Source of the DNA: Corynebacterium glaucum
GTDB taxonomy: Bacteria; Actinomycetota; Actinomycetes; Mycobacteriales; Mycobacteriaceae
NCBI RefSeq assembly: GCF_030408855.1
Contig: NZ_CP047358.1
Span: 2,108,001 to 2,172,000 of the forward strand
Direction of reading: 5' to 3'
Length of the DNA stretch: 64,000 bases
Numbering within the stretch: position 1 is the stretch's first letter; every line of letters starts with the position of its first letter. The translations under genes and the position numbers were made by a program. The notes below the pieces were generated by a model. The model worked only from the letters and a program-made list of their open reading frames with translations, ran no database searches and was not told where the DNA came from. Shown here one piece after another: positions 44,188 to 53,679 of the stretch.

Positions 44188-44655
44188 TTAGCTGGCACCT
44201 TCCCCATGAGCCGGTGGCGACACCTCGCAAGATCGCTCCAGTACCACCCCAGCCACAGCCAGCACCACTCCACCAAGGGCACCAGAGACTAACGACGGAA
44301 AGTCCTCCGCGGCAGCCGTCACAATGTGCATCCGAGGGACTACGTACACCAGAGCGCCGATATACGCGCCGCTGCACAGGGCACCCGCCCAGGCACAGGC
44401 TTTGCCGAAAATCATGAAGTTGGCCACCATCATGGGGTTGAGCTGACTGCGATCCAGCCCGACCTTGCCCTCTTCGCGGCGCTTGCGCACCATGTACGCG
44501 AGATAGAAGCAGACCGCGCCGAGGATCCAAAGGCTAAGCGGCACGACCAAGCTCAACGACTCAAGCGCGGCAAAGAACCGGCGCACTAAGATCCATCCGG
44601 CTGCGGCGGCAAAGGCCGCTGCGCTGAAGAGACCGGCAATCGACGTACGCGTCAC
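44188..44655 (-). CDS. DUF3180 membrane protein
   Basis: A GTG start overlaps the folK stop by 3 bases in a GTGA arrangement and gives 155 residues starting TRTSIAGLFSAAAFA. Four membrane helices are visible: FAAAAGWIL, VVPLSLWILGAVCFYLAYM, ACAWAGALCSGAYIGALVY and GALGGVVLAVAGVVLER. LDRSQLNPMMVANFMIFGKA is the conserved loop of DUF3180. It always accompanies the folate genes in actinobacteria, with unknown role. Ribosomes finishing folK would reinitiate here. Confidence 0.85.
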   Translation of the reverse strand: MTRTSIAGLFSAAAFAAAAGWILVRRFFAALESLSLVVPLSLWILGAVCFYLAYMVRKRREEGKVGLDRSQLNPMMVANFMIFGKACAWAGALCSGAYIGALVYVVPRMHIVTAAAEDFPSLVSGALGGVVLAVAGVVLERSCEVSPPAHGEGAS

Positions 44656-45119
44656 AGCTTCTCCACCCCCTGCGGCTCCAGCCGCGCGAGGATGTCGCGC
44701 ACCGGCTCGCCGTTGAGGTGCGCCTCCGGATCGATCTCCAGCCACGGCCGGAGCACAAACTCGCGCTCATGCGCCCGTGGGTGCGGCACGGTGAGCACGG
44801 GGTGAGTCGAGGTGAAGCCTTCAATGTCCACGATGTCCACGTCCAAGGTGCGCGGGCCCCAGCGCACCTCGCGCACGCGGTTCGCGGCGCGTTCCAACTC
44901 CTGGCAACGGTTAAGAAGGGTGAATGGGTCGTCCAAGGGGGCGTCGATAAGCAATGCCTGGTTGAGGAATGCTTCCTGCTCGATGCCACCCCACGGTGCG
45001 CTTCGGTAAAGGGAGCTTTGCGCGATGACTTCCGGCCCGAACGCGCGGACGACGCTGACGAGATGCGCGCGCGAGTCTTCCATGTTGGAGCCGGTGGAGA
45101 GCACAGCGCGCATGGTCAC
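44652..45119 (-). CDS. folK: 2-amino-4-hydroxy-6-hydroxymethyldihydropteridine pyrophosphokinase
   Basis: HPPK transfers pyrophosphate to hydroxymethyl-dihydropterin. The 155 residues include LSTGSNMEDSRAHL, APWGGIEQEAFLNQA, and the signature RWGPRTLDVDIVDI with the metal-binding Asp pair, then VPHPRAHEREFVL. The start overlaps the folB stop by 4 bases (ATGA), so the two are coupled. A second Met two codons in is an equally good start. The dispersed 11-bp repeat at 44942 encodes ALLIDA. Confidence 0.95.
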   Translation of the reverse strand: MTMRAVLSTGSNMEDSRAHLVSVVRAFGPEVIAQSSLYRSAPWGGIEQEAFLNQALLIDAPLDDPFTLLNRCQELERAANRVREVRWGPRTLDVDIVDIEGFTSTHPVLTVPHPRAHEREFVLRPWLEIDPEAHLNGEPVRDILARLEPQGVEKL

Positions 45120-45487
45120 AGGCGCTTTCGCGAGCGGCGGGCGACCACGGCGACGTCGTCGAAGACCAACGGGATGGGTGCGTGCGGTTTGTGCACGGTG
45201 ACCTCAACGGCGTGCAGCACGGCGTAGCGCGCGAGCGCTTCCTCGGCGATCTGCGTGGCTACGGTCTCGATGAGCTGCTTCGGCGTGCCGGCGGCGATGT
45301 CGTAGGCCAGCTGCGCGAGTTCGGCGTAGTTGACGGTCTTGGTCAGGTCGTCGGTGGCGGCGGCATCGGCGAAGTCGAGCCAGCACACGATGTCCAGCGT
45401 GAACGCCTGGCCGTGCTCGGTCTCGTGCGGGAGGACGCCGTGGTTGGCGTGGACGGCGAGGCCTTTGAGTTCGATGCGGTCGGCCAC
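45116..45487 (-). CDS. folB: Dihydroneopterin aldolase
   Basis: FolB cleaves dihydroneopterin to hydroxymethyl-dihydropterin. A GTG at 45487 with GGAGG 7 bases upstream gives 123 residues: ADRIELKGLAVHANHGVLPH carries the conserved His-Gly near the substrate pocket. NYAELAQLAYDI and KQLIETVATQIAE are further family motifs. Only 4 bases separate it from folP. The larger frame it sits in runs into folP in another frame and is not real. Confidence 0.94.
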   Translation of the reverse strand: MADRIELKGLAVHANHGVLPHETEHGQAFTLDIVCWLDFADAAATDDLTKTVNYAELAQLAYDIAAGTPKQLIETVATQIAEEALARYAVLHAVEVTVHKPHAPIPLVFDDVAVVARRSRKRL

Positions 45488-45491
45488 TTCC

Positions 45492-46367
45492 TTACCTCCC
45501 GGTGTTCCCGTGCTTCCAGGCAGCGGCGACATCGACAGCGTCGCGCGAGGGGGCGACCTCGTGCACGCGCACGCACCACGCGCCGAGGTGGGCCGACAGC
45601 GCGGTGACGGCCGCGGTTGCGGGGTCCGCGTCGACCGGGCCGTGCTCCAGCCCGCGGTTCGCGCGGATCCCGATGAGGAAACGCTTGCGGCTCGCACCGA
45701 CCAGCACCGGGAAGTCACCGGCGACGAACTCGGGCAGAGCGTTGAGCAGGGCCCAGTTGTCCTCTGCGGTTTTGGCGAAGCCGAGGCCCGGGTCCACCAC
45801 GATCTGGCCCGGGTCGACGCCGGAGGCGATTGCATTGCCGGTGAGTTGGGCAAGGACGTTATGCACGTCGCGGACCACATCGCCGCCGTGGTCGGCGACG
45901 CCGGAGGCGCTTTCGAAGCGGTCCGCGCGCCAGTGCATGAGGCACACCGGCAGCTTGGTCTCGGCCATGACGGTGTACATGTCCGGGTCGGCGAGGCCGC
46001 CGGAGACGTCATTGATCATGTCCACCCCGGCCTCCGCGGCGGCCAGTGCGGTCGCAGCTCGCATCGTGTCGACGGAGGTGCGGATGCCGTCGGCGTGCAG
46101 CTGTTCGACCACCGGTCGCACGCGCTGTGCCTCGAGCTCTGCCGCAACTCGGGTGGCTCCCGGACGAGTGGATTCGGCTCCGACGTCGATAATGTCCGCG
46201 CCGAGCCGCACCAGCTCATGGGCGTGGGCGACTGCCTGGTCCACGTGAAGCCACTTGCCGCCGTCGGAGAACGAGTCCTCGGTGACGTTGACGATGCCCA
46301 TCACCGTCGTGCGCCCCGGTGCAGTGAGGTCTGCGACGGTCACGCGTGGCTGGCTGGTGGCGCTCAT
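45492..46367 (-). CDS. folP: Dihydropteroate synthase
   Basis: FolP joins the pterin to p-aminobenzoate and is the sulfonamide target. The 291 residues contain GIVNVTEDSFSDGG near residue 25, DVGAESTRPGA, INDVSGG, VVDPGLGFAKT and VGASRKRFLIG, all catalytic signatures. The 4-base spacing to folE and folB shows the folE-folP-folB-folK operon. Nothing unusual is seen in the sulfonamide-resistance positions that I can judge. Confidence 0.95.
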   Translation of the reverse strand: MSATSQPRVTVADLTAPGRTTVMGIVNVTEDSFSDGGKWLHVDQAVAHAHELVRLGADIIDVGAESTRPGATRVAAELEAQRVRPVVEQLHADGIRTSVDTMRAATALAAAEAGVDMINDVSGGLADPDMYTVMAETKLPVCLMHWRADRFESASGVADHGGDVVRDVHNVLAQLTGNAIASGVDPGQIVVDPGLGFAKTAEDNWALLNALPEFVAGDFPVLVGASRKRFLIGIRANRGLEHGPVDADPATAAVTALSAHLGAWCVRVHEVAPSRDAVDVAAAWKHGNTGR

Positions 46368-46370
46368 GAG

Positions 46371-47012
46371 TTAGCTCCTGATCAGGCTCATCACTTCGGC
46401 GCGCGAGGCCGGGTTGTTTTGGAAGCCGCCGCGCACCGCAGACGTGGTGGTCACCGCGCCGGGCTTGCGGATGCCGCGCATGGCCATGCAAAGGTGCTCG
46501 CACTCGATCACCACAATCACTGCCGACGCCCCGAGCTTGCTCACCAGCGCATCGGCGATCTGGGCGGTGAGTCGCTCCTGGACCTGCGGGCGCTTGGCGT
46601 AGAGGTCGGCGAGGCGAGCGAGCTTCGACAGCCCGGTGACCTTGCCTTCCTTGCCCGGAATGTAGCCGATGTGGGCCTTGCCGTAGAACGGCACGAGGTG
46701 GTGTTCGCAGGTGGAGTAGATCGGAATGTCGCGCACAAGCACGAGCTCGCGGTGGTTCTCTGCGAAGGTCTTCTCCAGCACCTCGGTCGGCTCAGTGTGC
46801 AGGCCTGCGAAGCACTCCTCGTAGGCGCGGGCGACGCGGGCCGGGGTTTCGATAAGGCCTTCGCGATCCGGGTTCTCGCCAACGGCGATGAGGAGCTCGC
46901 GCACTGCGGCTTCCGCACGCTCCCGATCGAAGGTGCCCTTGGCAGCGACAAGGTGGTCGGAGGCTCCCGGGCTGACCTGCTCGGGGTCCAGGATGTTGGC
47001 GTTATCGCTCAT
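46371..47012 (-). CDS. folE: GTP cyclohydrolase I
   Basis: GTP cyclohydrolase I opens folate synthesis. The 213 residues start [20 protein letters not shown]. They carry the zinc-binding [12 protein letters not shown], the signature [19 protein letters not shown], and [16 protein letters not shown]. The start codon lies within the last codons of ftsH (11-base overlap), so folE is coupled to ftsH, as usual in corynebacteria. Confidence 0.96.
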   Translation of the reverse strand: MSDNANILDPEQVSPGASDHLVAAKGTFDRERAEAAVRELLIAVGENPDREGLIETPARVARAYEECFAGLHTEPTEVLEKTFAENHRELVLVRDIPIYSTCEHHLVPFYGKAHIGYIPGKEGKVTGLSKLARLADLYAKRPQVQERLTAQIADALVSKLGASAVIVVIECEHLCMAMRGIRKPGAVTTTSAVRGGFQNNPASRAEVMSLIRS

Positions 47013-49428
47013 CGCGGCGGTCTCCTTCCGGTGCTCCAGGTTCCGTGTCCGGGTTAACGATGTCTTCCGCGTCGCGGACCGGGGTTTCCTCCGGCACGTC
47101 TGGGCGGCGCGGGTTGTCCTCGAACGAGCGGTCCGGGCGCTCGTGCTCCGGCAGGCGGAACCCGATCTCGTCGGTGCGCTGCTCCGACGGGCGCGGCTGA
47201 CGCGGCGGCAGCTGAGTGGTGTCTCCGTTCGGCCGGTAGTGGTCCATGCCTGGGTGCTGCTGCGGCGGCATCGGCTGGCCTGGTTGCTGCGGTTGCTGGT
47301 TCTGGCCCGGGTACGTCCAATCCGGCGGCGGGGTTGCGCCACCGTATTGCGGCTGGTTGCCCCGCTTCGGCTGCCAACGGGTTGAACCGCCGTCGCGGCC
47401 ACCACCCTGCTGCCCGGATTGCGCCTCGCGTTCCTGGCGGCGGCGCTCGCGGGTCTCGCGGGAAGCCTCGAGGATGGAGAAGCGCTTCGGCGGCTCCTCA
47501 CCGCGCTCGATAGCCAGCTCTACCGGGGTTTTTACCGGCTCGTGGCCTTCTTGGCGGGCGAAGCGCTCGTCGTGGACCGGGATCGCGGGGCGCTCCGGCT
47601 GGATCGCGCCGAAGATGTCCTCGAGGTCCGGGCGGCGCAGGGTTTCCTTCTCCAGCAGCTTGCTTACCAGCGAATCCAGCACATCGCGGTTGCGACGCAG
47701 GATGGCGTAGGCGGTCGCATGCGCGGCGTCGACAAGCTCATGCACCTCTCGGTCAATGGTCTCTGCGACTGCCGGCGAATACTCGAGCGCTGCGCCCCCT
47801 CCCCCGCCGGAGAACGGATCGCCCTGCTGCTCGCCGTACTTCACGGTGCCCAGCGCGGAGCTCATACCGTACTCGGTGACCATCGCGCGGGCGATCTTCG
47901 TGGCCTGCTCGATGTCGTTGGACGCGCCGGTGGTCGGCTCGCCGAAGACGAGCTCCTCGGCGCTTCGGCCACCCATGGCGAAGACCATGCGGGCGAAGAG
48001 CTCGTCGCGGTTGTACATGCCCTTGTCGTCCTCGTCCGCGGTCATGGCGAAGCCGCCAGTGTTGCCGCGCTGGAGGATGGTGACCTTGTACACGCGCTCG
48101 ATGTCCTTCAGCGCCCAGGCGGCAAGGGTATGACCACCCTCGTGGTACGCGGTGACCTTCTTCTCCTTCTCGGAGATGATCTTGGTGCTGCGGCGCGGGC
48201 CGCCGATCACCCGGTCCGTGGCTTCTTCCAGCGCGTCCGGGGTGATCACGTTGCCGCCGACGCGGGCCGTGAGCAGCGCGGCCTCGTTGAGCACATTGGC
48301 CAGGTCGGCGCCGGACATGCCCGCGGTGCGCTTCGCCAGCGCGTCGAGGTCGACGTCTTTCGAAAACGGCTTGCCCTTCGCGTGCACCTTGAGAATCTGC
48401 GCGCGGCCATTGAGGTCCGGGTTGGTCACAGGGATCTGGCGGTCGAAGCGGCCCGGGCGCAACAGCGCCGGGTCCAAGATGTCGGGGCGGTTCGTTGCGG
48501 CGATGAGGATGACGCCCTCGCGGCCGTCGAAACCGTCCATCTCCACGAGCAGCTGGTTCAACGTCTGCTCGCGCTCGTCGTGGCCGCCGCCCATGCCAGA
48601 GCCGCGCTGGCGACCCACGGCGTCGATCTCGTCGACGAAGATAATGCACGGCGAGTTTTCGCGCGCCTGCTTGAACAGGTCGCGCACACGCGAGGCACCG
48701 ACACCCACGAACATCTCCACGAAGTCGGAGCCCGAGATGGAGTAGAACGGCACCCCAGCCTCGCCAGCGACGGCGCGGGCCAGGAGCGTCTTACCGGTAC
48801 CGGGCGGGCCGTAGAGCAGCACACCGCGCGGGATCTTCGCGCCGAGCTTCTCGTAGATCTCCGGGTCGGTGAGGAAGTCCACAACTTCCTGCAGCTCGTC
48901 GACGGCCTCGTCCGCACCCGCGACATCGGCGAACGTGTTCGTCGGGTTGTCCTTGTTCAGCTGCTTCGCCTTCGAACCGCCAATGCCGAACATCCCGCCG
49001 CCGGCCTGCATGCGGTACATGAAGTAGAACAGCAGGCCGAAGATAATGATCATCGGCAGCATGAAGCCGAGCATGGAGAGCAGGAAGGACTCCTGCGTCA
49101 CGTTCGTCTTGTAGCTATCCGCGCCGGAGTTCTGCACCGCCTCGAACACGGTCGGGGTGGTGCGCGCCGGGTATTGGGCCGAGACGGCTTCGACGCCCTC
49201 GCGCTCGTCGATAGTGATTGGCTCCCGCAACTCGATGCGGACGCGCTGCTCCCGGTCGTCGATCTGCACCTTTTCGGCGTTGCCATTCTCGAGCTGCTCG
49301 AGAGCAACGGAGGTGTCGACGTCCTGGTACGCGCGGGTGTCGTCACCAATCAGCGTGAGCAGGTAAAGAACGATGAGTACGACGGCGCCAATGAGGCCCC
49401 ACCGCAAGACATTTTGGTTTTTTGTCAT
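47002..49428 (-). CDS. ftsH: ATP-dependent zinc metalloprotease FtsH
   Basis: FtsH is a membrane AAA+ protease. The 808 residues show two membrane helices ([18 protein letters not shown] near the start, [19 protein letters not shown] near residue 120). Walker A is [19 protein letters not shown] near 208 and the protease site [12 protein letters not shown] has the HEGGH zinc motif near 430. After about residue 640 comes a Gln/Pro/Arg-rich disordered tail ([28 protein letters not shown]), typical of corynebacterial and mycobacterial FtsH. The dispersed 11-bp repeat is at 47727. It starts 13 bases from the hpt stop. Confidence 0.97.
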   Translation of the reverse strand: MTKNQNVLRWGLIGAVVLIVLYLLTLIGDDTRAYQDVDTSVALEQLENGNAEKVQIDDREQRVRIELREPITIDEREGVEAVSAQYPARTTPTVFEAVQNSGADSYKTNVTQESFLLSMLGFMLPMIIIFGLLFYFMYRMQAGGGMFGIGGSKAKQLNKDNPTNTFADVAGADEAVDELQEVVDFLTDPEIYEKLGAKIPRGVLLYGPPGTGKTLLARAVAGEAGVPFYSISGSDFVEMFVGVGASRVRDLFKQARENSPCIIFVDEIDAVGRQRGSGMGGGHDEREQTLNQLLVEMDGFDGREGVILIAATNRPDILDPALLRPGRFDRQIPVTNPDLNGRAQILKVHAKGKPFSKDVDLDALAKRTAGMSGADLANVLNEAALLTARVGGNVITPDALEEATDRVIGGPRRSTKIISEKEKKVTAYHEGGHTLAAWALKDIERVYKVTILQRGNTGGFAMTADEDDKGMYNRDELFARMVFAMGGRSAEELVFGEPTTGASNDIEQATKIARAMVTEYGMSSALGTVKYGEQQGDPFSGGGGGAALEYSPAVAETIDREVHELVDAAHATAYAILRRNRDVLDSLVSKLLEKETLRRPDLEDIFGAIQPERPAIPVHDERFARQEGHEPVKTPVELAIERGEEPPKRFSILEASRETRERRRQEREAQSGQQGGGRDGGSTRWQPKRGNQPQYGGATPPPDWTYPGQNQQPQQPGQPMPPQQHPGMDHYRPNGDTTQLPPRQPRPSEQRTDEIGFRLPEHERPDRSFEDNPRRPDVPEETPVRDAEDIVNPDTEPGAPEGDRRDER

Positions 49429-49441
49429 ATCGTGGTGAAGC

Positions 49442-50047
49442 TTAAAGCCCTAACAGCTCGGAATAGACATTCGGGTGCAGCGTGCCCACATAGGGAATGT
49501 CGCGGTAGCGCTCGGCAAAGTCGAGACCATAACCCACCACGAACTCGTTCGGGATGTCGAAGCCGACATCGAGCAAATCGATCTTTGCGGTCTGCACCTC
49601 CGGCTTGCGCAGCAGGGTGACCACCTCGAGCGACTTCGGGCCGCGGCCCTTCAAGTTCTTCAGCAGCCACGAAAGGGTAAGGCCGGAATCGATGATGTCC
49701 TCAACGACGAGTACGTCGCGGCCCTCGATCTCCTTGTCCAGGTCCTTGAGAATGCGCACCACGCCTGAGCTGGTCGTGGAGTTGCCGTACGACGACACGG
49801 CCATGAACTCCATCTCGCAGGGGATGGTGAGCTTGCGCGCAAAGTCTGTGAGGAAAAAGACCGCGCCCTTGAGCACGCATACCAGCATGAGGTCCTGCTC
49901 GGAGTCCTTGTATTTCTCGCTCACCATGTCCGCGAGTTCTTGGACGCGGGCTTGCAGCGCATCCTCCGGAATGAGCACGGCCTCCACATCGTCGCCGTAG
50001 CGGTTGGCGGGGACGTTGTAATCCTTGTGGTCGTACAGCTTCGTCAT
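49442..50047 (-). CDS. hpt: Hypoxanthine phosphoribosyltransferase
   Basis: Hpt salvages hypoxanthine (and guanine) with PRPP. The 201 residues carry [22 protein letters not shown] and the PRPP loop [19 protein letters not shown], followed by [19 protein letters not shown]. It normally follows tilS directly in this group, but here 1.36 kb of foreign-looking sequence lies between. The promoter must therefore be in the 50048-50200 interval or beyond. It heads the hpt-ftsH-fol cluster. Confidence 0.95.
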   Translation of the reverse strand: MTKLYDHKDYNVPANRYGDDVEAVLIPEDALQARVQELADMVSEKYKDSEQDLMLVCVLKGAVFFLTDFARKLTIPCEMEFMAVSSYGNSTTSSGVVRILKDLDKEIEGRDVLVVEDIIDSGLTLSWLLKNLKGRGPKSLEVVTLLRKPEVQTAKIDLLDVGFDIPNEFVVGYGLDFAERYRDIPYVGTLHPNVYSELLGL

Positions 50048-50388
50048 TGCTTACCTCTGCGGATGCTGCGTTGGGAATGTTGGTAAAGATCAACTTCCTC
50101 ATCTTGCCACCACAATCCGGCCAGATTCAAGAACCGCCCTGGGTGGGGGCTGGTTCCCGCGAACCTGGGGGAGGCCTGGAAGGGCTGAAGGAGGCGTGCG
50201 GGCGAAAGTGGCAACATGTTGCATTTCGGTAAATATTTGCCAGGGGCTTATTCGTCTCGGTGGCGGGCCAACGAATGCAGAATTTCGAATACCGTGACGA
50301 CGTTGCGGGAAACGACAGTATCTGGGAGAATGATGGTACAGAAAATCTGAGTAAGACTCTGTCGGTTCGTGACCGGGATTTTCGCGAA
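50048..50388 (+). other. Noncoding part of the hpt-tilS insertion
   Basis: About 340 bases without a supported gene. A perfect palindrome GCAACATGTTGC lies at 50211-50222. From about 50330 there are small hairpins (GAGT-AAG-ACTC at 50350-50360; CGGT-TCGTG-ACCG at 50363-50375; TTTCGCGAAA at 50380-50389) leading straight into the tRNA-like segment, as if all were part of one structured RNA. Confidence 0.5.
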
Positions 50389-50453
50389 AGAGGGAGACTC
50401 GGGTTCGATTCCCGGCCCACGGTTGTGGTGTAGCTCAGTGGCAGAGCCCCTCT
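50389..50453 (+). ncRNA. Circularly permuted tRNA-like sequence
   Basis: In 5' to 3' order the sequence has AGAGG (anticodon-stem 3' strand), GAGAC (5-base variable region), and TCGGG-TTCGATT-CCCGG (T arm). CCCAC-GGTT-GTGG(T)G follows, an acceptor-like stem closed by a tetraloop with one bulge. Then come TA, GCTC-AGTGGCA-GAGC (D arm), C and CCTCT (anticodon-stem 5' strand). AGAGG and CCTCT pair perfectly, so all four cloverleaf arms form with the 3' half placed before the 5' half. The anticodon loop is open and the acceptor end is closed. No standard tRNA can be read. It sits 45 bases from the end of the convergent HEPN gene. Confidence 0.6.
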
Positions 50454-50498
50454 TTTGGTGCTTAAGGCCAGTGCGGAACCGTCCAGTAACCTTTCGAT

Positions 50499-51407
50499 TC
50501 AGCAGCCTGTTTCAAATCGTTTGACGATAATCCCTGGGCCATAGTTGAATTTGGCCAAACCTATGACCGACCTCTGCCACTTGCTGGAGTTACGGGGAGC
50601 ACTCGTCTCGGATTCATAGTGGTCGACCACGATTTCCGCCCAAGTTCGTTTTGAGACGGTTTTACCCAGAGTACGGTTTACATCACGAGCAAGGCGCTGC
50701 ACGAGGCCGAATGCGAGAAAGAGATGTCTAGCGTCTATTAGTAGGGAATTGTTGTTTCCCTTAATCTGAAGCGGCTGGCGGTTCTGAGTCACTTTCTCCC
50801 AGTAATCGAGCGCTTCATCTGATAGGGCTGGGATCATCTGATCCAAAGCCGCTTTGTAATTCCCGTTTTCATGAATGATCCCGTTGCGGACTAACCGCAA
50901 AACGTGGAAGAGCTCCAGCATCGAGTCGGGAGGCTGGGCGTGGCAACTGGCGTAGAAAACTTCGTGCATATTAACCATTTTGATGTCGGGTCCAGTGTTA
51001 CCGGCCGAATCGACGACCTGCATACCGTCTAACCGCGCCAAACCGACAGCGGATACCACGTATTGCTCAAGGACCGACATCGCGTAAGGAATGCCCACTC
51101 TTGCTAAGTGCCCCTCCGCCTGGTCAATATACGATCGCGCCTCGTCTGACCTTAGGTTGAACCGCTCAATATGCCGGACTGCCGGAAAGATCCTGGCGAG
51201 AGTTTCTTCCGAGCCCTCGGTCAATTGCAGGGTATTTGAGGTTAGCTGGGACCCTGCAAGCAGAGCCATCAGTGCTGAATTCATCTGCGAACGCTGATCC
51301 AGAAACTGAAGGTACTCGGGATACTTTATCTGTGTGTCACCCACACGACCCCCCCAAAAAATGTCATGGCTATTTTCATTCAACATAACGCTACCGGAGC
51401 GCATCAT
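50499..51407 (-). CDS. HEPN-domain protein (putative RNase)
   Basis: The 302-residue protein has no named family that I recognise, but LRLVRNGIIHENGNYKAAL carries R-N-x3-H, the catalytic motif of HEPN ribonucleases. It is preceded by a long helix (DSMLELFHVL), as in that fold. The N-terminal helical region (QRSQMNSALMALLAGSQ) may be a partner-binding part. The start ATG follows the tilS TGA without a gap (TGAATG), so it is translationally coupled to tilS. It is AT-rich compared with its neighbours and sits where tilS and hpt are usually adjacent, so it is probably acquired. A tRNA-like RNA lies next to its 3' end. An RNA-targeting defence or toxin role is inferred, not shown. Confidence 0.68.
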   Translation of the reverse strand: MMRSGSVMLNENSHDIFWGGRVGDTQIKYPEYLQFLDQRSQMNSALMALLAGSQLTSNTLQLTEGSEETLARIFPAVRHIERFNLRSDEARSYIDQAEGHLARVGIPYAMSVLEQYVVSAVGLARLDGMQVVDSAGNTGPDIKMVNMHEVFYASCHAQPPDSMLELFHVLRLVRNGIIHENGNYKAALDQMIPALSDEALDYWEKVTQNRQPLQIKGNNNSLLIDARHLFLAFGLVQRLARDVNRTLGKTVSKRTWAEIVVDHYESETSAPRNSSKWQRSVIGLAKFNYGPGIIVKRFETGC

Positions 51408-52334
51408 TCAGACAAGGTGCAGGTGCCCGGCATCGCGGGTGACGGTGCGGCCACCTGTGAGGGTGATCGGGCCCTGGCCGTGCCAGTCGGTGACGAGGCC
51501 ATCGATAGCGTTGAGCTGATCGCCCTGAACGGAGATGCCGTTTTCGATCAGCCACGCCGCAATGCGACGGCGACGCACGGGTGCGGGGTCTGCGGCGAGC
51601 TCAGCACAGTCGGCGGTGGGCTCGAGGTCGGCGAGGGACTCGAGGAGCTGGCGATCTTCGGCGATCCGGTTTGCGGTGGCGGCGAGCGGGACGACGGCAT
51701 CACCGCCGAGGAGTTCCGTCAATGCCGGGATGATCTGCTGGCGGATGGCGACGCGGCGGTAGGCCGGGTCGTGGTTCATCGGGTCGTCCCACGTTTCGAG
51801 CCCGAGTTCTTGGCACGCACCAACGGTTTCCGCGCGGCGGAGAAACAGAAACGGGCGGACGAGTCGATCGGCCCTGGCTGCCATGCCCGCAGGGTTGCCG
51901 CGCAACGCGCCGAGGAGCAACGTCTCCGCCTGGTCATCGGCGGTGTGGGCGACCCAAACATCGGCATCAGATCCAGCTGCCGCGAAGAGCGCACTGTAGC
52001 GCGCGGCGCGGGCGGCAGCTTCGAGGCCGATGGCGCGACCAGTGCCGGCTACGGTGTCCACGTCGACGCGGACAACCTCAGCAGGCACATCCAGGCGCTG
52101 CGCCTGCTCGGCCGCGCAGGCCGCAACGTCGGCGGAGCCGGGCTGCAGACCGTGGTCCACCACCACCGCGCGGACGTGCTTGCCCTCGGCAGCGGCAGCG
52201 GCGACCAAAGCGAGTGAGTCGGGCCCGCCCGATAAACCGATGGCGGCTGGGTGGTCGGGATTGGTGTGGACGGGACGAACGGCCCGTCGACAAGCGAGAA
52301 AATGGGACGACTTCCGCGGCCAGAAGGGTTCCAC
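51408..52334 (-). CDS. tilS: tRNA(Ile)-lysidine synthetase
   Basis: TilS converts C34 of tRNA-Ile(CAT) to lysidine. A GTG start at 52334 with AAGG 9 bases upstream gives 308 residues. IGLSGGPDSLALV is the SGG-x-DS ATP-pyrophosphatase loop; VVVDHGLQPGSA and VAHTADDQAETLLLGALRG are further catalytic motifs. The C-terminal region is short, as in actinobacteria. It starts 9 bases after dacB. Its stop codon abuts the start of the HEPN gene. The dispersed 11-bp repeat is at 52285. Confidence 0.95.
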   Translation of the reverse strand: MEPFWPRKSSHFLACRRAVRPVHTNPDHPAAIGLSGGPDSLALVAAAAAEGKHVRAVVVDHGLQPGSADVAACAAEQAQRLDVPAEVVRVDVDTVAGTGRAIGLEAAARAARYSALFAAAGSDADVWVAHTADDQAETLLLGALRGNPAGMAARADRLVRPFLFLRRAETVGACQELGLETWDDPMNHDPAYRRVAIRQQIIPALTELLGGDAVVPLAATANRIAEDRQLLESLADLEPTADCAELAADPAPVRRRRIAAWLIENGISVQGDQLNAIDGLVTDWHGQGPITLTGGRTVTRDAGHLHLV

Positions 52335-52343
52335 GAACGCGCC

Positions 52344-53615
52344 TTAATACGCCCGGAGGATCGAGGCCATCTCATCCATCGCCCGGCGCGCCTCCAGCAC
52401 GCTCGAACCGTTGGAGAGGAACGCGAACGTGTACACGTTGCCGTTAACACTGGTCACGGTGCCGGCGAGACCGGAGGTGTCGTCGAGCGTGCCGGTCTTG
52501 GCGCGCACCCAGCCGCGGCCCGGCAGGTCGCCGTAGCGCTCGATGAGCGTGCCTTCGCCGCTGGCCACGGGCAGGGTGTTCAGCAGCGGACGCAGCTCCG
52601 GCTTGGCGGCGGCGTCGGCGAGGATGGAATCCAGCAGCTTCGGCGTGATCAGGTTCATGGTGGACAGGCCAGAGTTGTCGTGGATCTCGGTGCCGGCGGT
52701 GTCGAAGCCGTGCTCGCTCAGCGCAGCCATGGTCGCCCCCGGCGCGTCAGTCGCCGCGCGGTCCAGGGCAACTTCGCGGCCGATGGCCTCGGCGTAGACG
52801 TTGTCCGAGTGCTTCATCATCATGTCCAGGCGGGTGACCAGGTCCGGCGAGTCCACTGACGCGACCACCTGCGCACCCTCGGGCACCGGGGCAGCGCCGG
52901 CGGCCTCGGCGCCGATGGCACCGGCAAGCGCCTGCGCCACGTCGAGCGCGGGAGCGTGCGAACGCGGCACGTCGCCGGTTTCCTCCACAAGCCCGCGCCC
53001 ACCGTTGAGCATCGCCGGCTGGAGCGGCGCAACGTAGCCGCCGTCGATGTCCACCGGATCCCAGCCGGGCAGCATTTCCGGCATCTGGCCCCAATAAGAA
53101 GAGTCAATGGCAACGCTGGTCACGGGCTCGCCCAAGCCATTGAGCTGCGCGGCAAGCGCGTCGATGGCCTCGGCGTCCATCCACACGTCGCCCGCAGCCT
53201 TGATCACCACCTCGCCCGGGTTCGCGCCGCGGTAAACCTGCGTGGTTACCACGTCGTCAGGCCCGAGCTGCAGGATCGCGGCGGCCGCGGTGAGGATCTT
53301 CGTGGTGGAAGCAGGGCGCAGCGCCACACCGGCTTGTTGGTCAAACACCACTTCCCCGGTGGAGGCGTCCGTCACCCGGGCGTGAAACTCGGCGAGTGCT
53401 GGGTTGGAAGCGGCGTTCGACAGGGCGTCGTAAAGCGAACTGCTCTCGATGGGCGAACCTTGAGCTGGCTCGAGGACCTCGACTGGTGCGGGGAGTGTGT
53501 AGGCGGGGCCGTGTTCGAGAGCGGAGAGCTCCTCGTGCGCGACCACACCGAAACCAGCGACCGAACCGACGCCCACGAGCGCGGCGGCCGCGGCGTCCCA
53601 CGTCCAAGCTTTCAT
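52344..53615 (-). CDS. dacB: D-alanyl-D-alanine carboxypeptidase/endopeptidase (PBP4, DacB type)
   Basis: This penicillin-binding protein trims peptidoglycan cross-links. From MKAWTWDAAAAALVGVG (signal or anchor) the 423 residues show the S-x2-K site PASTTKILTA near residue 110, SDNVYAEAIGRE as the SxN motif, and RAKTGTLDDTSGLAG as the KTG motif. All three catalytic motifs are intact. The start at 53615 gives a proper N-terminal hydrophobic segment; the longer frame does not. The gene precedes tilS and is divergent from ppa, an order common in this group. Confidence 0.93.
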   Translation of the reverse strand: MKAWTWDAAAAALVGVGSVAGFGVVAHEELSALEHGPAYTLPAPVEVLEPAQGSPIESSSLYDALSNAASNPALAEFHARVTDASTGEVVFDQQAGVALRPASTTKILTAAAAILQLGPDDVVTTQVYRGANPGEVVIKAAGDVWMDAEAIDALAAQLNGLGEPVTSVAIDSSYWGQMPEMLPGWDPVDIDGGYVAPLQPAMLNGGRGLVEETGDVPRSHAPALDVAQALAGAIGAEAAGAAPVPEGAQVVASVDSPDLVTRLDMMMKHSDNVYAEAIGREVALDRAATDAPGATMAALSEHGFDTAGTEIHDNSGLSTMNLITPKLLDSILADAAAKPELRPLLNTLPVASGEGTLIERYGDLPGRGWVRAKTGTLDDTSGLAGTVTSVNGNVYTFAFLSNGSSVLEARRAMDEMASILRAY

Positions 53616-53679
53616 CAGGTGGCAAGCGTAGCGCACGTATGATGGCTGGCGACTATTCATCGAACAAAGGAGAGCCGCA

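Noticed and set aside
50422..50470. Ordinary tRNA beginning at the GGTTGTGG segment
   Set aside because: The D arm is good but no anticodon, T arm or acceptor partner follows downstream.
50170..50480. Complete group I intron arranged around the tRNA-like halves
   Set aside because: GCGGGAAAC and a possible terminal G upstream were suggestive, but I could not pair P3, P7 or an internal guide sequence; kept only as an open possibility.
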